Source: Candidatus Izemoplasmatales bacterium
Lineage (GTDB): Bacteria; Bacillota_I; Bacilli_A; Izemoplasmatales; Hujiaoplasmataceae
Direction of reading: 5' to 3'
DNA length: 64,000 nt
Assembly: GCA_028698875.1 (NCBI GenBank)
Contig: JAQVVR010000007.1
Span: 19,186 to 83,185, forward strand
The translations under genes and the position numbers were made by a program. This document shows positions 16,874 to 26,107 of this stretch, piece after piece (within the stretch, counting starts at the first letter, position 1; every line of letters begins with the position of its first letter). The notes under the pieces are model-generated. The model searched no databases and was not told the origin of the DNA. It saw only the letters and a list, made by a program, of their open reading frames with translations.

Positions 16874-17425
16874 ATGCAAGCAGACAATATGAAGGGAAAC
16901 CGGGACAATAAAGAACGTAGATCCCGTAAACCATACGTCAAAGAGGAAAAACTATTCGAAGAAAAAGTTGTCCATATCGGTCGAGTGACGAAAGTCGTCA
17001 AGGGCGGTAAACGGTTCAGCTTTGCAGCTTTGGTGGTCATCGGCGATCGCAAAGGAAATGTCGGATTTGGATCCGGTAAGGCCAGCGAAGTTCCAGATGC
17101 TATCAAAAAAGGTATCGAAGATGCCAAAAAGAATATGGTTAAAATTAGCATTAGTGGAACAACTGTTCCTCATGAATGCTTAGGCGTATTCGGTGCAGCG
17201 AAAGTATTTATTCGTCCAGCCGTTGAAGGAACTGGTGTCATTGCCGGCGGAGCCGTTCGAGCAGTTTTAGAATTGGCAGGCGTTCAAGACGTTCTCTCTA
17301 AATCTCTGGGTTCCAACTCACCGATCAACGTGGTTCGCGCCACCATGGCGGCGTTGACATCCATGAAGACAGTTGAAGAGATTGCGGAATCTCGCGGGCT
17401 AAAACCTGAGGAGGTTTGGAAATAA
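16874..17425 (+). CDS. rpsE: 30S ribosomal protein S5
   Basis: 183 aa. It has an N-terminal dsRNA-binding-like domain ([19 protein letters not shown]) and a C-terminal S5 fold. It lines the mRNA entry tunnel and affects decoding accuracy. AAGGAGG at 16860-16866 sets the start at ATG 16874; an upstream in-frame ATG inside rplR has none. It overlaps rpmD by one base. Confidence 0.97.
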   Translation: MQADNMKGNRDNKERRSRKPYVKEEKLFEEKVVHIGRVTKVVKGGKRFSFAALVVIGDRKGNVGFGSGKASEVPDAIKKGIEDAKKNMVKISISGTTVPHECLGVFGAAKVFIRPAVEGTGVIAGGAVRAVLELAGVQDVLSKSLGSNSPINVVRATMAALTSMKTVEEIAESRGLKPEEVWK

Positions 17426-17607
17426 TGGCACAAATCACAGTGACTTTAATTAAGAGTTTAATTGGGCATAAACCCAATCAAGTGAAAACAGTAAAAGCTT
17501 TGGGACTAACAAAAGTGCATTCATCAGTTCTCAAAGAAGATACTGAAGCGATTCGCGACATGATTGCTAGTGTTAGCCATCTTGTCAAAATCGAAGAGAC
17601 AAAGTAG
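17425..17607 (+). CDS. rpmD: 50S ribosomal protein L30
   Basis: 60 aa ([27 protein letters not shown]). The TAATG junction with rpsE, and the GAGGAGG lying in the rpsE end, indicate translational coupling. ATG 17425 is preferred over 17416, which would add two extra residues. Confidence 0.96.
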   Translation: MAQITVTLIKSLIGHKPNQVKTVKALGLTKVHSSVLKEDTEAIRDMIASVSHLVKIEETK

Positions 17608-17619
17608 GAGGCTGCCGAC

Positions 17620-18060
17620 ATGAAATTACATGAATTAAAACCCATCGAAGGCGCAATCCACGTAGGAAAACGTAAAGGACGCGGAACCAGCAGCGGCAAT
17701 GGAAAAACAGCTGGCAGAGGAACTAAAGGACAAAATTCTCGCTCGGGTGGGGGAACTCGACTGGGATTTGAAGGCGGACAAACACCGTTTTATAAACGGC
17801 TTCCGAAACGAGGATTCACAAATTTCTTTCGGAAAGAATTTGCCATTATTAATGTCAGCCAATTAAATGATTACGCTGAAGGCACAGTCATAACCCCAGA
17901 ATTATTATTAAAAGACGGAAAAATCAAACGCGTTGAAAGTGGGGTTAAGGTTTTGGGCAAGGGAGCTTTGAATGTGAAGCTGACAGTTCAAGCCCATCAA
18001 TTTTCCAAATCTGCCAAAACGATGATTGAGTCGGTTGGCGGCAATGCAGAGGTGATTTAG
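17620..18060 (+). CDS. rplO: 50S ribosomal protein L15
   Basis: 146 aa. It has the Gly/Arg-rich N-terminal extension that threads into 23S rRNA ([19 protein letters not shown]) and a globular C-terminal domain. It is followed after two bases by secY. Confidence 0.97.
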   Translation: MKLHELKPIEGAIHVGKRKGRGTSSGNGKTAGRGTKGQNSRSGGGTRLGFEGGQTPFYKRLPKRGFTNFFRKEFAIINVSQLNDYAEGTVITPELLLKDGKIKRVESGVKVLGKGALNVKLTVQAHQFSKSAKTMIESVGGNAEVI

Positions 18061-18062
18061 CC

Positions 18063-19421
18063 ATGGAAACTTTAAAAAAAGTTTTCCGTAATAAAGATAT
18101 GATGAAACGCATCGGATTCACATTGTTGGCATTTTTCATTTTTAAACTGTTAACATACGTGACGATGCCACTTATTGATGCTACGAAACTCCAATCTCTT
18201 TTTGAGAACAGTGGCTTTCTTGGCATCGTCAACTCCATCAGCGGCGATGCGTTGCGAAACTATTCAATCATCGCTCTTGGTATCAGCCCGTATATTACAT
18301 CATCAATTGTAATTCAACTTTTACAGATGGATATCATTCCAGCTTTGAAAGAGTGGGGCGAAGAGGGTGAAGTTGGTAAGGCTAAAACCAATCGGTTAGT
18401 TAGATACGTAGCTATCGGTTTAGCATTCATTCAAGCGATTGCGATGACCTTTGCTTTTGATAGCCAATCCACGAGTTTATGGAAATTTGGCGTTGAAAGT
18501 TGGGCAACAGCGGGCGGGGCCGACTTATGGTTCTTAGTCTACTTTTATATCGCCGTTGTATTGACTGCCGGAACCGCATTTATGATTTGGCTAGCTGATC
18601 AAATCACATTGCATGGAATCGGTAACGGCTCATCAATGTTGATTGTCGGTGGTATTATTATTTCTTTCCCAGGAACGATTACTTCACTTATTCAATATTA
18701 TATTTTAGGCGACTCAACTGCCCTATCGACCGTATATTCTGATCCAGGATCGGTTGTTGCATATATTCTTTTCGCCGTCTGTATTCTCCTTTTTATCATC
18801 ATCTTGGTGGGGATTACATACATGGAAGGTGCGCAACGCCGGATTCCAATTCAATATGCAAATCGTCCGGCAGGATCTAAATTTGCCGGAAAATCAGAAT
18901 CAAACATTCCGATTAAGCTTAACACCTCAGGTGTTATTCCGGTCATTTTTGCCTCAATTATTTTATCCTTGCCAGTAACTATTTTTAATTACATCGATTT
19001 TGGCGATAGTTCAGCACTCGAAAACTGGTTGAACCAAATTTTTAGTTCGAGTGAACCAATTGGATTTGCGATATACATGATTTTGATTTTTGCTTTCTCA
19101 TTCTTTTATTCATTTATAATCGTATCTCCGGAAAAAATCGCTACCAATTTGCAAAAACAGAATGCTTACATTCCGGGTGTTAGACCAGGATTTGAAACCG
19201 AAACATATCTAACAAAGACACTTTTCAAAGTCACCATCGTTGGAGCATTATACTTGGTCGTTGTGGCAATTCTGCCAATTGTTGTATCAATGATCCTTGG
19301 CCATTCGTACGCTCAAGTTGGTGGAACATCGCTGTTGATTATCGTTGGTGTGGCGTTGGAAACAGCGAAACAAATTGAAACCGACACTCAGGATAAAGCC
19401 TACGTCGGTTTCATGAGATAA
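18063..19421 (+). CDS. secY: Protein translocase subunit SecY
   Basis: 452 aa, ten predicted membrane helices, full length. SecY forms the protein-conducting channel with SecE (at 47001 in this window) and SecG. The plug and pore region (LGISPYITSSIVIQLL) and the cytoplasmic loop YMEGAQRRIPIQYANR, which contacts SecA and the ribosome, are present. It sits in its usual place after rplO. No strong ribosome binding site is seen, so translation probably re-initiates from rplO. Confidence 0.97.
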   Translation: METLKKVFRNKDMMKRIGFTLLAFFIFKLLTYVTMPLIDATKLQSLFENSGFLGIVNSISGDALRNYSIIALGISPYITSSIVIQLLQMDIIPALKEWGEEGEVGKAKTNRLVRYVAIGLAFIQAIAMTFAFDSQSTSLWKFGVESWATAGGADLWFLVYFYIAVVLTAGTAFMIWLADQITLHGIGNGSSMLIVGGIIISFPGTITSLIQYYILGDSTALSTVYSDPGSVVAYILFAVCILLFIIILVGITYMEGAQRRIPIQYANRPAGSKFAGKSESNIPIKLNTSGVIPVIFASIILSLPVTIFNYIDFGDSSALENWLNQIFSSSEPIGFAIYMILIFAFSFFYSFIIVSPEKIATNLQKQNAYIPGVRPGFETETYLTKTLFKVTIVGALYLVVVAILPIVVSMILGHSYAQVGGTSLLIIVGVALETAKQIETDTQDKAYVGFMR

Positions 19422-19432
19422 CCAGGCTTACC

Positions 19433-20092
19433 ATGAATTTGCTCATAATGGGAAAACCCGGTGCTGGAAAAGGCACACTAGCATCGATTCTTCAGGACAA
19501 TTATCATATTACTCACATCTCCACTGGAAATATTTTTCGTGAAGAGATTGCTAAGCGATCACCGCTTGGCCTTGCCGTGGAAAATTTCATCACCAAAGGA
19601 GAACTCGTGCCCGACGAACTTACTAACCAAATCGTCAAGAGTGTTTTATCTGAGGGGGATTTTCCCAATGGCTTCATGCTTGATGGCTATCCTCGCACTA
19701 AGGATCAAGCTATGGCTTTGGATTTGATCCTTGCTGAATTGAACATGCCTCTTAATTTCGTTGTCGATATTGAAGTTGAAGACGACGTCTTATTACAACG
19801 GATTACGGGACGACGAGTTTGTTCACAATGTAACACTATCTATCACATCACACTCCACCCATCGACTAAAATTGATGTCTGTGATGTATGCGGCGGGGAA
19901 TTAATTCAGCGCGAAGATGATAAGGAAGAATCAGTTAAGAACCGCATTCGAATTTACAACCAAAAGACCGAACCACTGTTAGATTATTACCGTCAAAAAG
20001 GTTTGGTTGTTACTCTCGATGGTCGATTTAAACGTGAAGATGTTTTTGAATTTGTGGAAATGAAACTGGGAGTCACACATGGTAACAATTAA
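19433..20092 (+). CDS. adk: Adenylate kinase, zinc-containing long form
   Basis: 219 aa. It converts ATP and AMP to two ADP. The P-loop GKPGAGKGT lies near residues 7-15 and the AMP-binding DGYPRT motif is present. The LID domain carries a four-cysteine zinc site (CSQC ... CDVC), typical of Gram-positive long adenylate kinases. It overlaps map by 14 bases, as in many Bacillota spc operons. Confidence 0.97.
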   Translation: MNLLIMGKPGAGKGTLASILQDNYHITHISTGNIFREEIAKRSPLGLAVENFITKGELVPDELTNQIVKSVLSEGDFPNGFMLDGYPRTKDQAMALDLILAELNMPLNFVVDIEVEDDVLLQRITGRRVCSQCNTIYHITLHPSTKIDVCDVCGGELIQREDDKEESVKNRIRIYNQKTEPLLDYYRQKGLVVTLDGRFKREDVFEFVEMKLGVTHGNN

Positions 20093-20828
20093 ATCACCAC
20101 GTGAACTCGACTTGATGCGAAAAGCAGGACAAATTGTTGCCATTGCTCATCAAGAAGTAGCAAAACACATCAAACCAGGAGTATCCACAAAGCAATTGGA
20201 TGAAATAATCGATCATGTCATCCGCTCTCACGAAGCGATTCCTTCGTTTTTGCATTACAATGGTTTTCCGGCCAGTTCGTGCATTTCGGTGAACGAAGTG
20301 GTGGTTCACGGCATTCCTAGTCCCAAGAAAATCCTTAAGAATGGTGATATTGTATCAATCGATATTGGCGCCATATACAAAGGATATCATGGTGATGGAG
20401 CTTGGACTTATCCATGTGGAACCATTTCGGATATTGCTTCAAAATTACTAAAAGAAACCGAAGCTAGTTTGTTTGCCGGTCTTGCCCAAGCTAAAAGTGC
20501 AGCCCGTCTTACCGACATCTCGCACGCTGTTCAGATTTATGCTGAATCACAAGGATTCAGTGTCGTTCGTGACTTTGTCGGGCATGGCATCGGAACTCAC
20601 ATGCATGAAGATCCACAAATACCCAACTTTGGATTACCAGGAAAAGGTATTACTCTGCGCCCAGGCATGACCATCGCGGTTGAACCGATGATTAATGCCG
20701 GCAGAAAAGAAGTCAAAGTACTAGCGGATGGATGGACAACCGTAACGATGGATAAATCGCTTTCTGCTCACTTCGAGCACACGATTCTAATCACCGATAC
20801 CGGTTACGAAATCCTTACCAAAGTATAG
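20079..20828 (+). CDS. map: Methionine aminopeptidase, type I
   Basis: 249 aa. It removes the initiator Met from new proteins. The metal-binding residues of the pita-bread fold are seen in [18 protein letters not shown] (Asp pair), [10 protein letters not shown] (His) and the C-terminal FEHTILIT (Glu). There is no N-terminal zinc-finger extension. Its start lies in the adk end, so the two are translationally coupled. Confidence 0.97.
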   Translation: MVTIKSPRELDLMRKAGQIVAIAHQEVAKHIKPGVSTKQLDEIIDHVIRSHEAIPSFLHYNGFPASSCISVNEVVVHGIPSPKKILKNGDIVSIDIGAIYKGYHGDGAWTYPCGTISDIASKLLKETEASLFAGLAQAKSAARLTDISHAVQIYAESQGFSVVRDFVGHGIGTHMHEDPQIPNFGLPGKGITLRPGMTIAVEPMINAGRKEVKVLADGWTTVTMDKSLSAHFEHTILITDTGYEILTKV

Positions 20829-20841
20829 AAGGAGTGATTCA

Positions 20842-21066
20842 ATGACAAAAAAAGACGATGTAATCGAAATGCTTGGCACAGTCGTGGAAGTTCTGCCCAA
20901 CGCGCAATTCATTATCGATTTGGAAATCGGCCATCGAATCATCGGCCACGTTTCTGGTAAAATCCGTATGAACTACATACGCATTTTACCAGGTGATAAA
21001 GTCAAGGTTGAACTTTCAACCTATGATTTAACACGTGGACGCATCACTTATCGTATCAATGGATAG
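20842..21066 (+). CDS. infA: Translation initiation factor IF-1
   Basis: 74 aa OB-fold ([49 protein letters not shown]). It binds the A site during initiation. It has an AAGGAGTGA site and its normal location between map and rpmJ. Confidence 0.97.
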   Translation: MTKKDDVIEMLGTVVEVLPNAQFIIDLEIGHRIIGHVSGKIRMNYIRILPGDKVKVELSTYDLTRGRITYRING

Positions 21067-21093
21067 AATAAAACATACAGGGAGGTAAATGGT

Positions 21094-21210
21094 ATGAAAA
21101 TCAGACCATCTGTAAAAAAAATCTGTGACAAATGTAAAATTATCAAGCGCCATGGCGCAGTTATGGTGATTTGTGAAAATCCCAAACATAAACAAAGACA
21201 AGGAAAATAG
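21094..21210 (+). CDS. rpmJ: 50S ribosomal protein L36
   Basis: 38 aa, found by reading the gap between infA and rpsM. It starts [14 protein letters not shown] and ends KHKQRQGK. The zinc ligands Cys11, Cys14, Cys27 and His32 are all present, so this is the zinc-binding form. GGGAGGT precedes the ATG. Confidence 0.97.
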   Translation: MKIRPSVKKICDKCKIIKRHGAVMVICENPKHKQRQGK

Positions 21211-21220
21211 GAGGTAAACA

Positions 21221-21586
21221 ATGGCACGTATTGCAGGAGTAGATGTCCCTAGAGAAAAACGCGTCGTTATTTCTTTGACATACATTTACGGCATTGGGGA
21301 TACTTTATCACATAAGATCCTAGCCGCCGCTAATGTATCTGAAGACAAGCGCGTCAAAGACTTAACCGAAGACGAACTCGTTAGAATTCGTTCTGAAGTT
21401 TCAAAATATCGAGTAGAAGGCGATTTGCGCCGTGAAGTCAGCTTAAACATCAAAAGGTTGATTGAAATCGGTTCTTATCGCGGAAGCCGTCATCGCAAAG
21501 GTTTGCCAACCCGCGGGCAAAACACGCGGAATAACGCTCGGACCCGTAAAGGGCCGCGTAAAACCGTTGCGAATAAGAAGAAATAG
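21221..21586 (+). CDS. rpsM: 30S ribosomal protein S13
   Basis: 121 aa. N-terminal [24 protein letters not shown]; the C-terminal basic tail [20 protein letters not shown] contacts P-site tRNA. It forms bridges to the large subunit. GGAGGT lies upstream. Confidence 0.98.
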   Translation: MARIAGVDVPREKRVVISLTYIYGIGDTLSHKILAAANVSEDKRVKDLTEDELVRIRSEVSKYRVEGDLRREVSLNIKRLIEIGSYRGSRHRKGLPTRGQNTRNNARTRKGPRKTVANKKK

Positions 21587-21603
21587 AAGGAGGAAAATAG
21601 GAT

Positions 21604-21990
21604 ATGGCACGTACAGTTGTCAAAAAACGCCGTGTGAAGAAAAACATTCCTCTTGGGGTGGCTCACATTCACTCGACTTTCAATAACACAATCATCACTA
21701 TTACCGATCCGGTCGGAAACGCCATTGCTTGGAGTTCGTCCGGTGCTATCGGATACAAAGGTAGCCGTAAATCGACGCCTTTCGCTGCCGGTCTCGCCAG
21801 CGAAGCCGCCGCAAAGGCCGCCATGGAAAACGGTGTCCAAAAGGTCGAAGTCTCCGTCAAGGGTCCAGGACCCGGCCGCGAAGCAGCCATTAGAAGCCTG
21901 CAGGTTGCAGGACTGGAAATTACCGCGATTAAGGATGTCACACCGGTTCCTCATAACGGATGTCGTCCTCCCAAACGGCCTCGCGGTTAG
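21604..21990 (+). CDS. rpsK: 30S ribosomal protein S11
   Basis: 128 aa, ending in the conserved [11 protein letters not shown]. It lies on the platform near the mRNA exit and binds 16S helix 45. It is followed closely by rpoA, as in other bacterial alpha operons. Confidence 0.98.
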   Translation: MARTVVKKRRVKKNIPLGVAHIHSTFNNTIITITDPVGNAIAWSSSGAIGYKGSRKSTPFAAGLASEAAAKAAMENGVQKVEVSVKGPGPGREAAIRSLQVAGLEITAIKDVTPVPHNGCRPPKRPRG

Positions 21991-22001
21991 GAGGGAATAA
22001 T

Positions 22002-22952
22002 TTGAAGGACTTAAAATTCGAAAAGCCAAAAACCATTACTGAAGAAATTAACGATAACTATGGACGATTTGTCATCACGCCTCTCGATCGCGGCTTCGGT
22101 ATCACAATTGGTAACTCTTTGAGACGGGTTTTATTGTCTTCATTGCCCGGAGCGGCAATCATCAATACACAGATCGATGGTGTTGAACACGAGTTCACTG
22201 CTATCGAAAATGTGGTTGAAGATGTCACCACAATCGTTCTGAATTTAAAGGGTGTTATTCTGACCATCGATTCCGCAAACCCGGGTGTCGAGAAACGGTT
22301 AGAAGTCATTGTCGATGGTCCCTGTGATGTTAAAGCCGCAGATATCATCGCCGACGATGAAGTCAGTATTATTAATCCCGATCATTATATTTGCCATGTA
22401 AACAAAGGCAAACGATTCCGGATGGTCATGCACGCACGGCGTGGCAATGGCTATGTTAATGCAAACAAGAATGCTCAGTATGAAAACATGGTGGGTGTTA
22501 TCCCCATCGACAGTTTATATACGCCGATTGTCCGCGCCAACTATACCGTTGACAAAACCCGCGTTGATGATTCTGCCGATTATGATAAACTCATTGTCGA
22601 AATCTGGACAAATGGTTCGATAGGTCCAAAAGAAGCTATTGGTATGGCGGCTAAAATGCTTATCGATCATCTTTATTCGGTTGTCGAATTGTCAAATCGG
22701 GCTTTGGCCGAAGACTTTATGATTGAACGCAAAAGTGAGGAATCATCGCGAAACCTCGAAAAGCCAATCGAAGATCTTGATTTGTCTGTTCGCAGTTACA
22801 ACTGTCTGAAACGGGCGGGGATTCATACTCTCGGTGAATTGATTGAAAAGACCGAAGAAGATATGATGAAGGTTCGGAATTTAGGCAAAAAATCATTAAA
22901 AGAAGTTAAACAGAAGCTTGAAGAACTTAATTTGAGCTTAGCTAAACACTAA
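22002..22952 (+). CDS. rpoA: RNA polymerase alpha subunit (TTG start)
   Basis: 316 aa. The N-terminal dimerisation domain (GFGITIGNSLRRVLLSSLPGAA) assembles beta and beta-prime. The C-terminal domain (LDLSVRSYNCLKRAGIHTLGELI) binds UP elements and activators. GGAGGG directly after the rpsK stop is positioned for TTG 22002, giving a start MKDLKFEKPK that fits the family; the in-frame ATG at 21960 lies inside rpsK with no binding site. Its partners RpoB and RpoC are at the right end of this window. Confidence 0.96.
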   Translation: MKDLKFEKPKTITEEINDNYGRFVITPLDRGFGITIGNSLRRVLLSSLPGAAIINTQIDGVEHEFTAIENVVEDVTTIVLNLKGVILTIDSANPGVEKRLEVIVDGPCDVKAADIIADDEVSIINPDHYICHVNKGKRFRMVMHARRGNGYVNANKNAQYENMVGVIPIDSLYTPIVRANYTVDKTRVDDSADYDKLIVEIWTNGSIGPKEAIGMAAKMLIDHLYSVVELSNRALAEDFMIERKSEESSRNLEKPIEDLDLSVRSYNCLKRAGIHTLGELIEKTEEDMMKVRNLGKKSLKEVKQKLEELNLSLAKH

Positions 22953-22972
22953 TTTGGTAGGAGGTAAATCAC

Positions 22973-23332
22973 ATGTCTGCAGGATACAGTAAACTTAATC
23001 GCCGGAGTGACAACCGTAAGGCTTTACTTCGCGACTTGTCCACTCAATTGATTTTACACGGGAAGATTGTCACATCGGCTATCAAGGCCAGAGAAATTAA
23101 ACGTGTTGTTGACAAGTTGGTAACATTCGCGAAAAAAGGCGATTTGCATTCTATAAGATTAGCAGGAGAAACCGTGCGGGAATTGTCCATCAATGATCAA
23201 ACGGCACTCCAGATCTTATTCAAAGAAATCGGCCCAAGATATAAAGAACGTAATGGCGGTTACACCCGCATTTACAAAATTGGTTATCGCAAAGGCGATA
23301 GTTGCCCCATGGCAATCATCGAATTTGTTTAA
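22973..23332 (+). CDS. rplQ: 50S ribosomal protein L17
   Basis: 119 aa (YSKLNRRSDNRKALLRDLSTQLILHGKI ... GDSCPMAIIEFV). Last gene of the S10-spc-alpha operon. The terminator just downstream ends a transcript of about 14.6 kb. Confidence 0.97.
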   Translation: MSAGYSKLNRRSDNRKALLRDLSTQLILHGKIVTSAIKAREIKRVVDKLVTFAKKGDLHSIRLAGETVRELSINDQTALQILFKEIGPRYKERNGGYTRIYKIGYRKGDSCPMAIIEFV

Positions 23333-23348
23333 TACCAAACTGACAAAT

Positions 23349-23377
23349 AACCGTACCCAAGTGGTACGGTTTTTTTA
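23349..23377 (+). terminator. Terminator of the S10-spc-alpha operon
   Basis: 9-bp stem AACCGTACC (23349-23357) with GGTACGGTT (23363-23371), loop CAAGT, followed by a run of T to 23377. Confidence 0.9.
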
Positions 23378-23474
23378 TCAAAAATGATAATGAAAATTAA
23401 CATGACATTTCTTCATATTCCTTGGTTTTGTAAATGCTTCAATATTAATTACCCTCGCTTTTTTAATTGGGTTT

Positions 23475-23500
23475 TGATATAATAAAACAGCATGGTGGTG
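23475..23500 (+). promoter_or_regulatory. Promoter of the ECF transporter-truA operon
   Basis: Extended -10 TGATATAAT at 23475-23483 with no strong -35. A GGTGGTGATGAG ribosome binding site follows and selects ATG 23506. Confidence 0.6.
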
Positions 23501-23505
23501 ATGAG

Positions 23506-24312
23506 ATGAGCTATATCGACATTCAAAACTTAAACTTTGCCTATCATCCGAAACGTCCGATTCTTAAGAACGTTTCGCTTTTAGTCGATAAAGGTCAATG
23601 GATTGCGATTCTTGGACATAACGGAAGTGGAAAGTCTACCCTTGCTAAAACCATGGTAGGATTGCTTGATCCTGATTCTGGCACGATTGTTATTGATGGA
23701 ATAACCTTATCAGGGGAGACCGTATACGAAATTCGCAAAAAAATCGGGATTGTTTTTCAAAACCCAGATAACCAATTTGTTGGTGTTACAGTTAGAGATG
23801 ATATCGCTTTTGGAATGGAAAACTTGGGATTTCCGCAAGCGGAAATGTTAAAAAAAATTGACTTTTATGCCGAGAAAGTCGGAATGAAGGCATATCTTGA
23901 TAAAGAACCGGCGGAATTATCCGGTGGACAGAAACAACGAGTCGCCATCGCTGGGATTTTAGCTATGCAAATGGATGTAATAATATTTGATGAAGCGACT
24001 TCAATGCTCGATCCGACCGCTAGAAAAGAACTGATGGATTATATTCGTCAGTTGCATAACGAAGGATTGACGATTATCATGATAACCCATGATATCGAAG
24101 AAGCACTTTGGGCGGATCGACTTGTCATTGTTAAAAACGGGGAAATTTTTCGACAGGGTTCACGCGAAGAATTGTTAAAGGAGCCAGATATGTTTATCGA
24201 GGCTGGGTTAGAATTACCAGTGGAATTACAAATAAGCAATGCATTAAAAAAACGGAACTTACTTTCTTTGGAAATGGAGGAACATTTATGGGAATCCAGT
24301 TTAAAGAAGTAA
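23506..24312 (+). CDS. ecfA1: ECF transporter ATPase A1
   Basis: 268 aa ABC ATPase. Walker A GHNGSGKST, Q-loop FQNPDNQF, signature LSGGQKQR, Walker B IIFDEATSMLD and His switch ITHD are all complete. With EcfA2 and EcfT it forms the shared energizing module for vitamin and metal uptake; substrate-binding S components are encoded elsewhere. It overlaps ecfA2 by 25 bases. The position just after rplQ is the normal one in Bacillota. ATG 23506 is chosen for the GGTGATG site. Confidence 0.95.
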   Translation: MSYIDIQNLNFAYHPKRPILKNVSLLVDKGQWIAILGHNGSGKSTLAKTMVGLLDPDSGTIVIDGITLSGETVYEIRKKIGIVFQNPDNQFVGVTVRDDIAFGMENLGFPQAEMLKKIDFYAEKVGMKAYLDKEPAELSGGQKQRVAIAGILAMQMDVIIFDEATSMLDPTARKELMDYIRQLHNEGLTIIMITHDIEEALWADRLVIVKNGEIFRQGSREELLKEPDMFIEAGLELPVELQISNALKKRNLLSLEMEEHLWESSLKK

Positions 24313-25148
24313 GTTTTCAATATCCCAGTTGGGGAAAACAAATGTTTGAAGCGATAAAAAACGTATCCTTGACCATCAACGACAAGGATGAATTTATTGC
24401 TTTAGTCGGAGAAACGGGTTCGGGGAAATCAACTCTGGCCCAGCATATGAATGCTTTGATTTTCCCTACTTCGGGAACGGTTGAAATATTCGGCATCTCT
24501 GTGACCGCCAAACGCGATAAGAAAATTAAATACAATACTTTACGACAACGGGTCGGATTAGTTTTTCAGTTTCCTGAGTATCAATTATTTGAAGAAACTG
24601 TTGAAAAGGATATCATGTTTGGTCCGAAGAATTTTAAAGTTCCCGAAGAAAAAGCCAGGGAAATGGCCAAAAAAGCCCTTAATATGGTGGGACTAAGCGA
24701 CAAATATTTAACGCGAAATCCATTCAACTTGTCCGGAGGGGAAAAGAAAAGAGTATCGATTGCGGGGATTTTAGCAATGGATCCGGATATTCTTATTCTT
24801 GATGAACCGACCTCGGGACTAGACCCGGTTGGAAAAAACATGTTAATGCGGTTGTTTCAGGAGATTCAGGAAAAAACAGGGAAAACGATTGTAATCATTA
24901 CTCATGACATGGATCTTGTTTATGAATATACCAATCGTGTTTTAGTCTTAAGTAACGGAATACTAGAGTATGACGGAACGCCAAACCATTTATTTCATCG
25001 AGATGACATTAGTAAGTGGCACCTTGATTATCCGACGACGATTACGGTATTAAAATCCATCAAGGATAAATTTCATTATGATATTGATATTTATCAAAAA
25101 AATGTCAATGACGCCGTTAACACCATTGCGAAAGCGGTGCAATTATGA
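24288..25148 (+). CDS. ecfA2: ECF transporter ATPase A2
   Basis: 286 aa ABC ATPase. Walker A GETGSGKST, Q-loop FQFPEYQLFEETV, signature LSGGEKKR and Walker B ILILDEPTSGLD are complete. It pairs with EcfA1 below EcfT. The four-base ATGA overlap with ecfT and the 25-base overlap with ecfA1 indicate tight translational coupling. Confidence 0.95.
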   Translation: MGIQFKEVSFQYPSWGKQMFEAIKNVSLTINDKDEFIALVGETGSGKSTLAQHMNALIFPTSGTVEIFGISVTAKRDKKIKYNTLRQRVGLVFQFPEYQLFEETVEKDIMFGPKNFKVPEEKAREMAKKALNMVGLSDKYLTRNPFNLSGGEKKRVSIAGILAMDPDILILDEPTSGLDPVGKNMLMRLFQEIQEKTGKTIVIITHDMDLVYEYTNRVLVLSNGILEYDGTPNHLFHRDDISKWHLDYPTTITVLKSIKDKFHYDIDIYQKNVNDAVNTIAKAVQL

Positions 25149-26107
25149 AAAATGTCGTCATTGGGCAATATATTCCTGGGAACAGTTTTTTTTATCACAT
25201 TGATCCACGAACGAAAATTATCGCGGTGGTCATATTAATGGTTGCGACATTCTTGCTTGAGACAATCTGGCAAGTTTTAGCTGGTTTTGGTATCGCTTTG
25301 ATTTTGATTGTAGCTGGTCGGGTTCCAATCAGAAAAATCATTAAAGGATTAAAACCTTTGTATATTTTGCTACTATTCACTCTCGTATTTCAAGTGGCTT
25401 TTAATCGCGTTGGGACGATTGTATTGGATTCGACAATGATGATATCGCCTTATAGCATTTTGCTGATGATAGTGGCCACAGTAATTTGGCGTTTATTGGC
25501 ATCATACAAAAAATTCTCACTTCTATTGTTCATATCATATCTTATCGGTTTGTACTTTATTATGAAAGATTTAGCTTTTTCACCGATTTGGACATCATGG
25601 CAATTAACGATATATGATCAAGGTTTGATTATGTCTGGATTTGTCATCATCCGATTGCTAATCATCATCACCCTCTCGACGGTATTGACACTGACAACTA
25701 AACCCACCGAACTAACACAGGGCTTAGAGAGCCTTTTACGGCCGCTGAAGGTCATAGGCCTTAACTCAGAAGACTTTGCCTTAATCATTTCCATCAGTTT
25801 GCGGTATATTCCTACCATTTTAGATGAAGCCAACAAAATAATGAATGCTCAGGCAAGTCGGGGAGCAGATTTCGCTGAAGGCCGGTTGAAGGATAAAGTC
25901 GTTCAAGTTATTTCGCTTTTGGTACCGATGTTTATCATCGCCTTCAAACGAAGCGAAGAATTAGCTGATGCGATGGAATCACGGGATTTTGTGCCCGGCA
26001 AACCGAGAACCAGAATTCATGATCTTAAATTCAATTATCGGGATTTAGTTACCGCAGTGATAACCGTGCTTTGTTTGACTGGCTCAATTTTGGTAAAAGT
26101 CTTATGA
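25145..26107 (+). CDS. ecfT: ECF transporter transmembrane component T, lengthened
   Basis: 320 aa, about 55 longer than common EcfT proteins. The scaffold is recognisable: the N-terminal IDPRTK motif, LTLTTKPTELTQGLESLL, LRYIPTILDEA and the two coupling-helix motifs SRG (238-240) and SRD (279-281), the second deviating from the usual ARG. The extra length lies around residues 90-155 and contains about two additional hydrophobic helices. EcfT transmits ATPase movement to exchangeable S components. It overlaps truA by four bases (ATGA). Confidence 0.93.
   Translation: MKNVVIGQYIPGNSFFYHIDPRTKIIAVVILMVATFLLETIWQVLAGFGIALILIVAGRVPIRKIIKGLKPLYILLLFTLVFQVAFNRVGTIVLDSTMMISPYSILLMIVATVIWRLLASYKKFSLLLFISYLIGLYFIMKDLAFSPIWTSWQLTIYDQGLIMSGFVIIRLLIIITLSTVLTLTTKPTELTQGLESLLRPLKVIGLNSEDFALIISISLRYIPTILDEANKIMNAQASRGADFAEGRLKDKVVQVISLLVPMFIIAFKRSEELADAMESRDFVPGKPRTRIHDLKFNYRDLVTAVITVLCLTGSILVKVL

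Noticed and set aside
21490..22029. Long (179-codon) minus-strand frame opposite rpsM, rpsK and rpoA
   Set aside because: Codon bias of conserved ribosomal genes creates long antisense frames; all three sense genes are certain.
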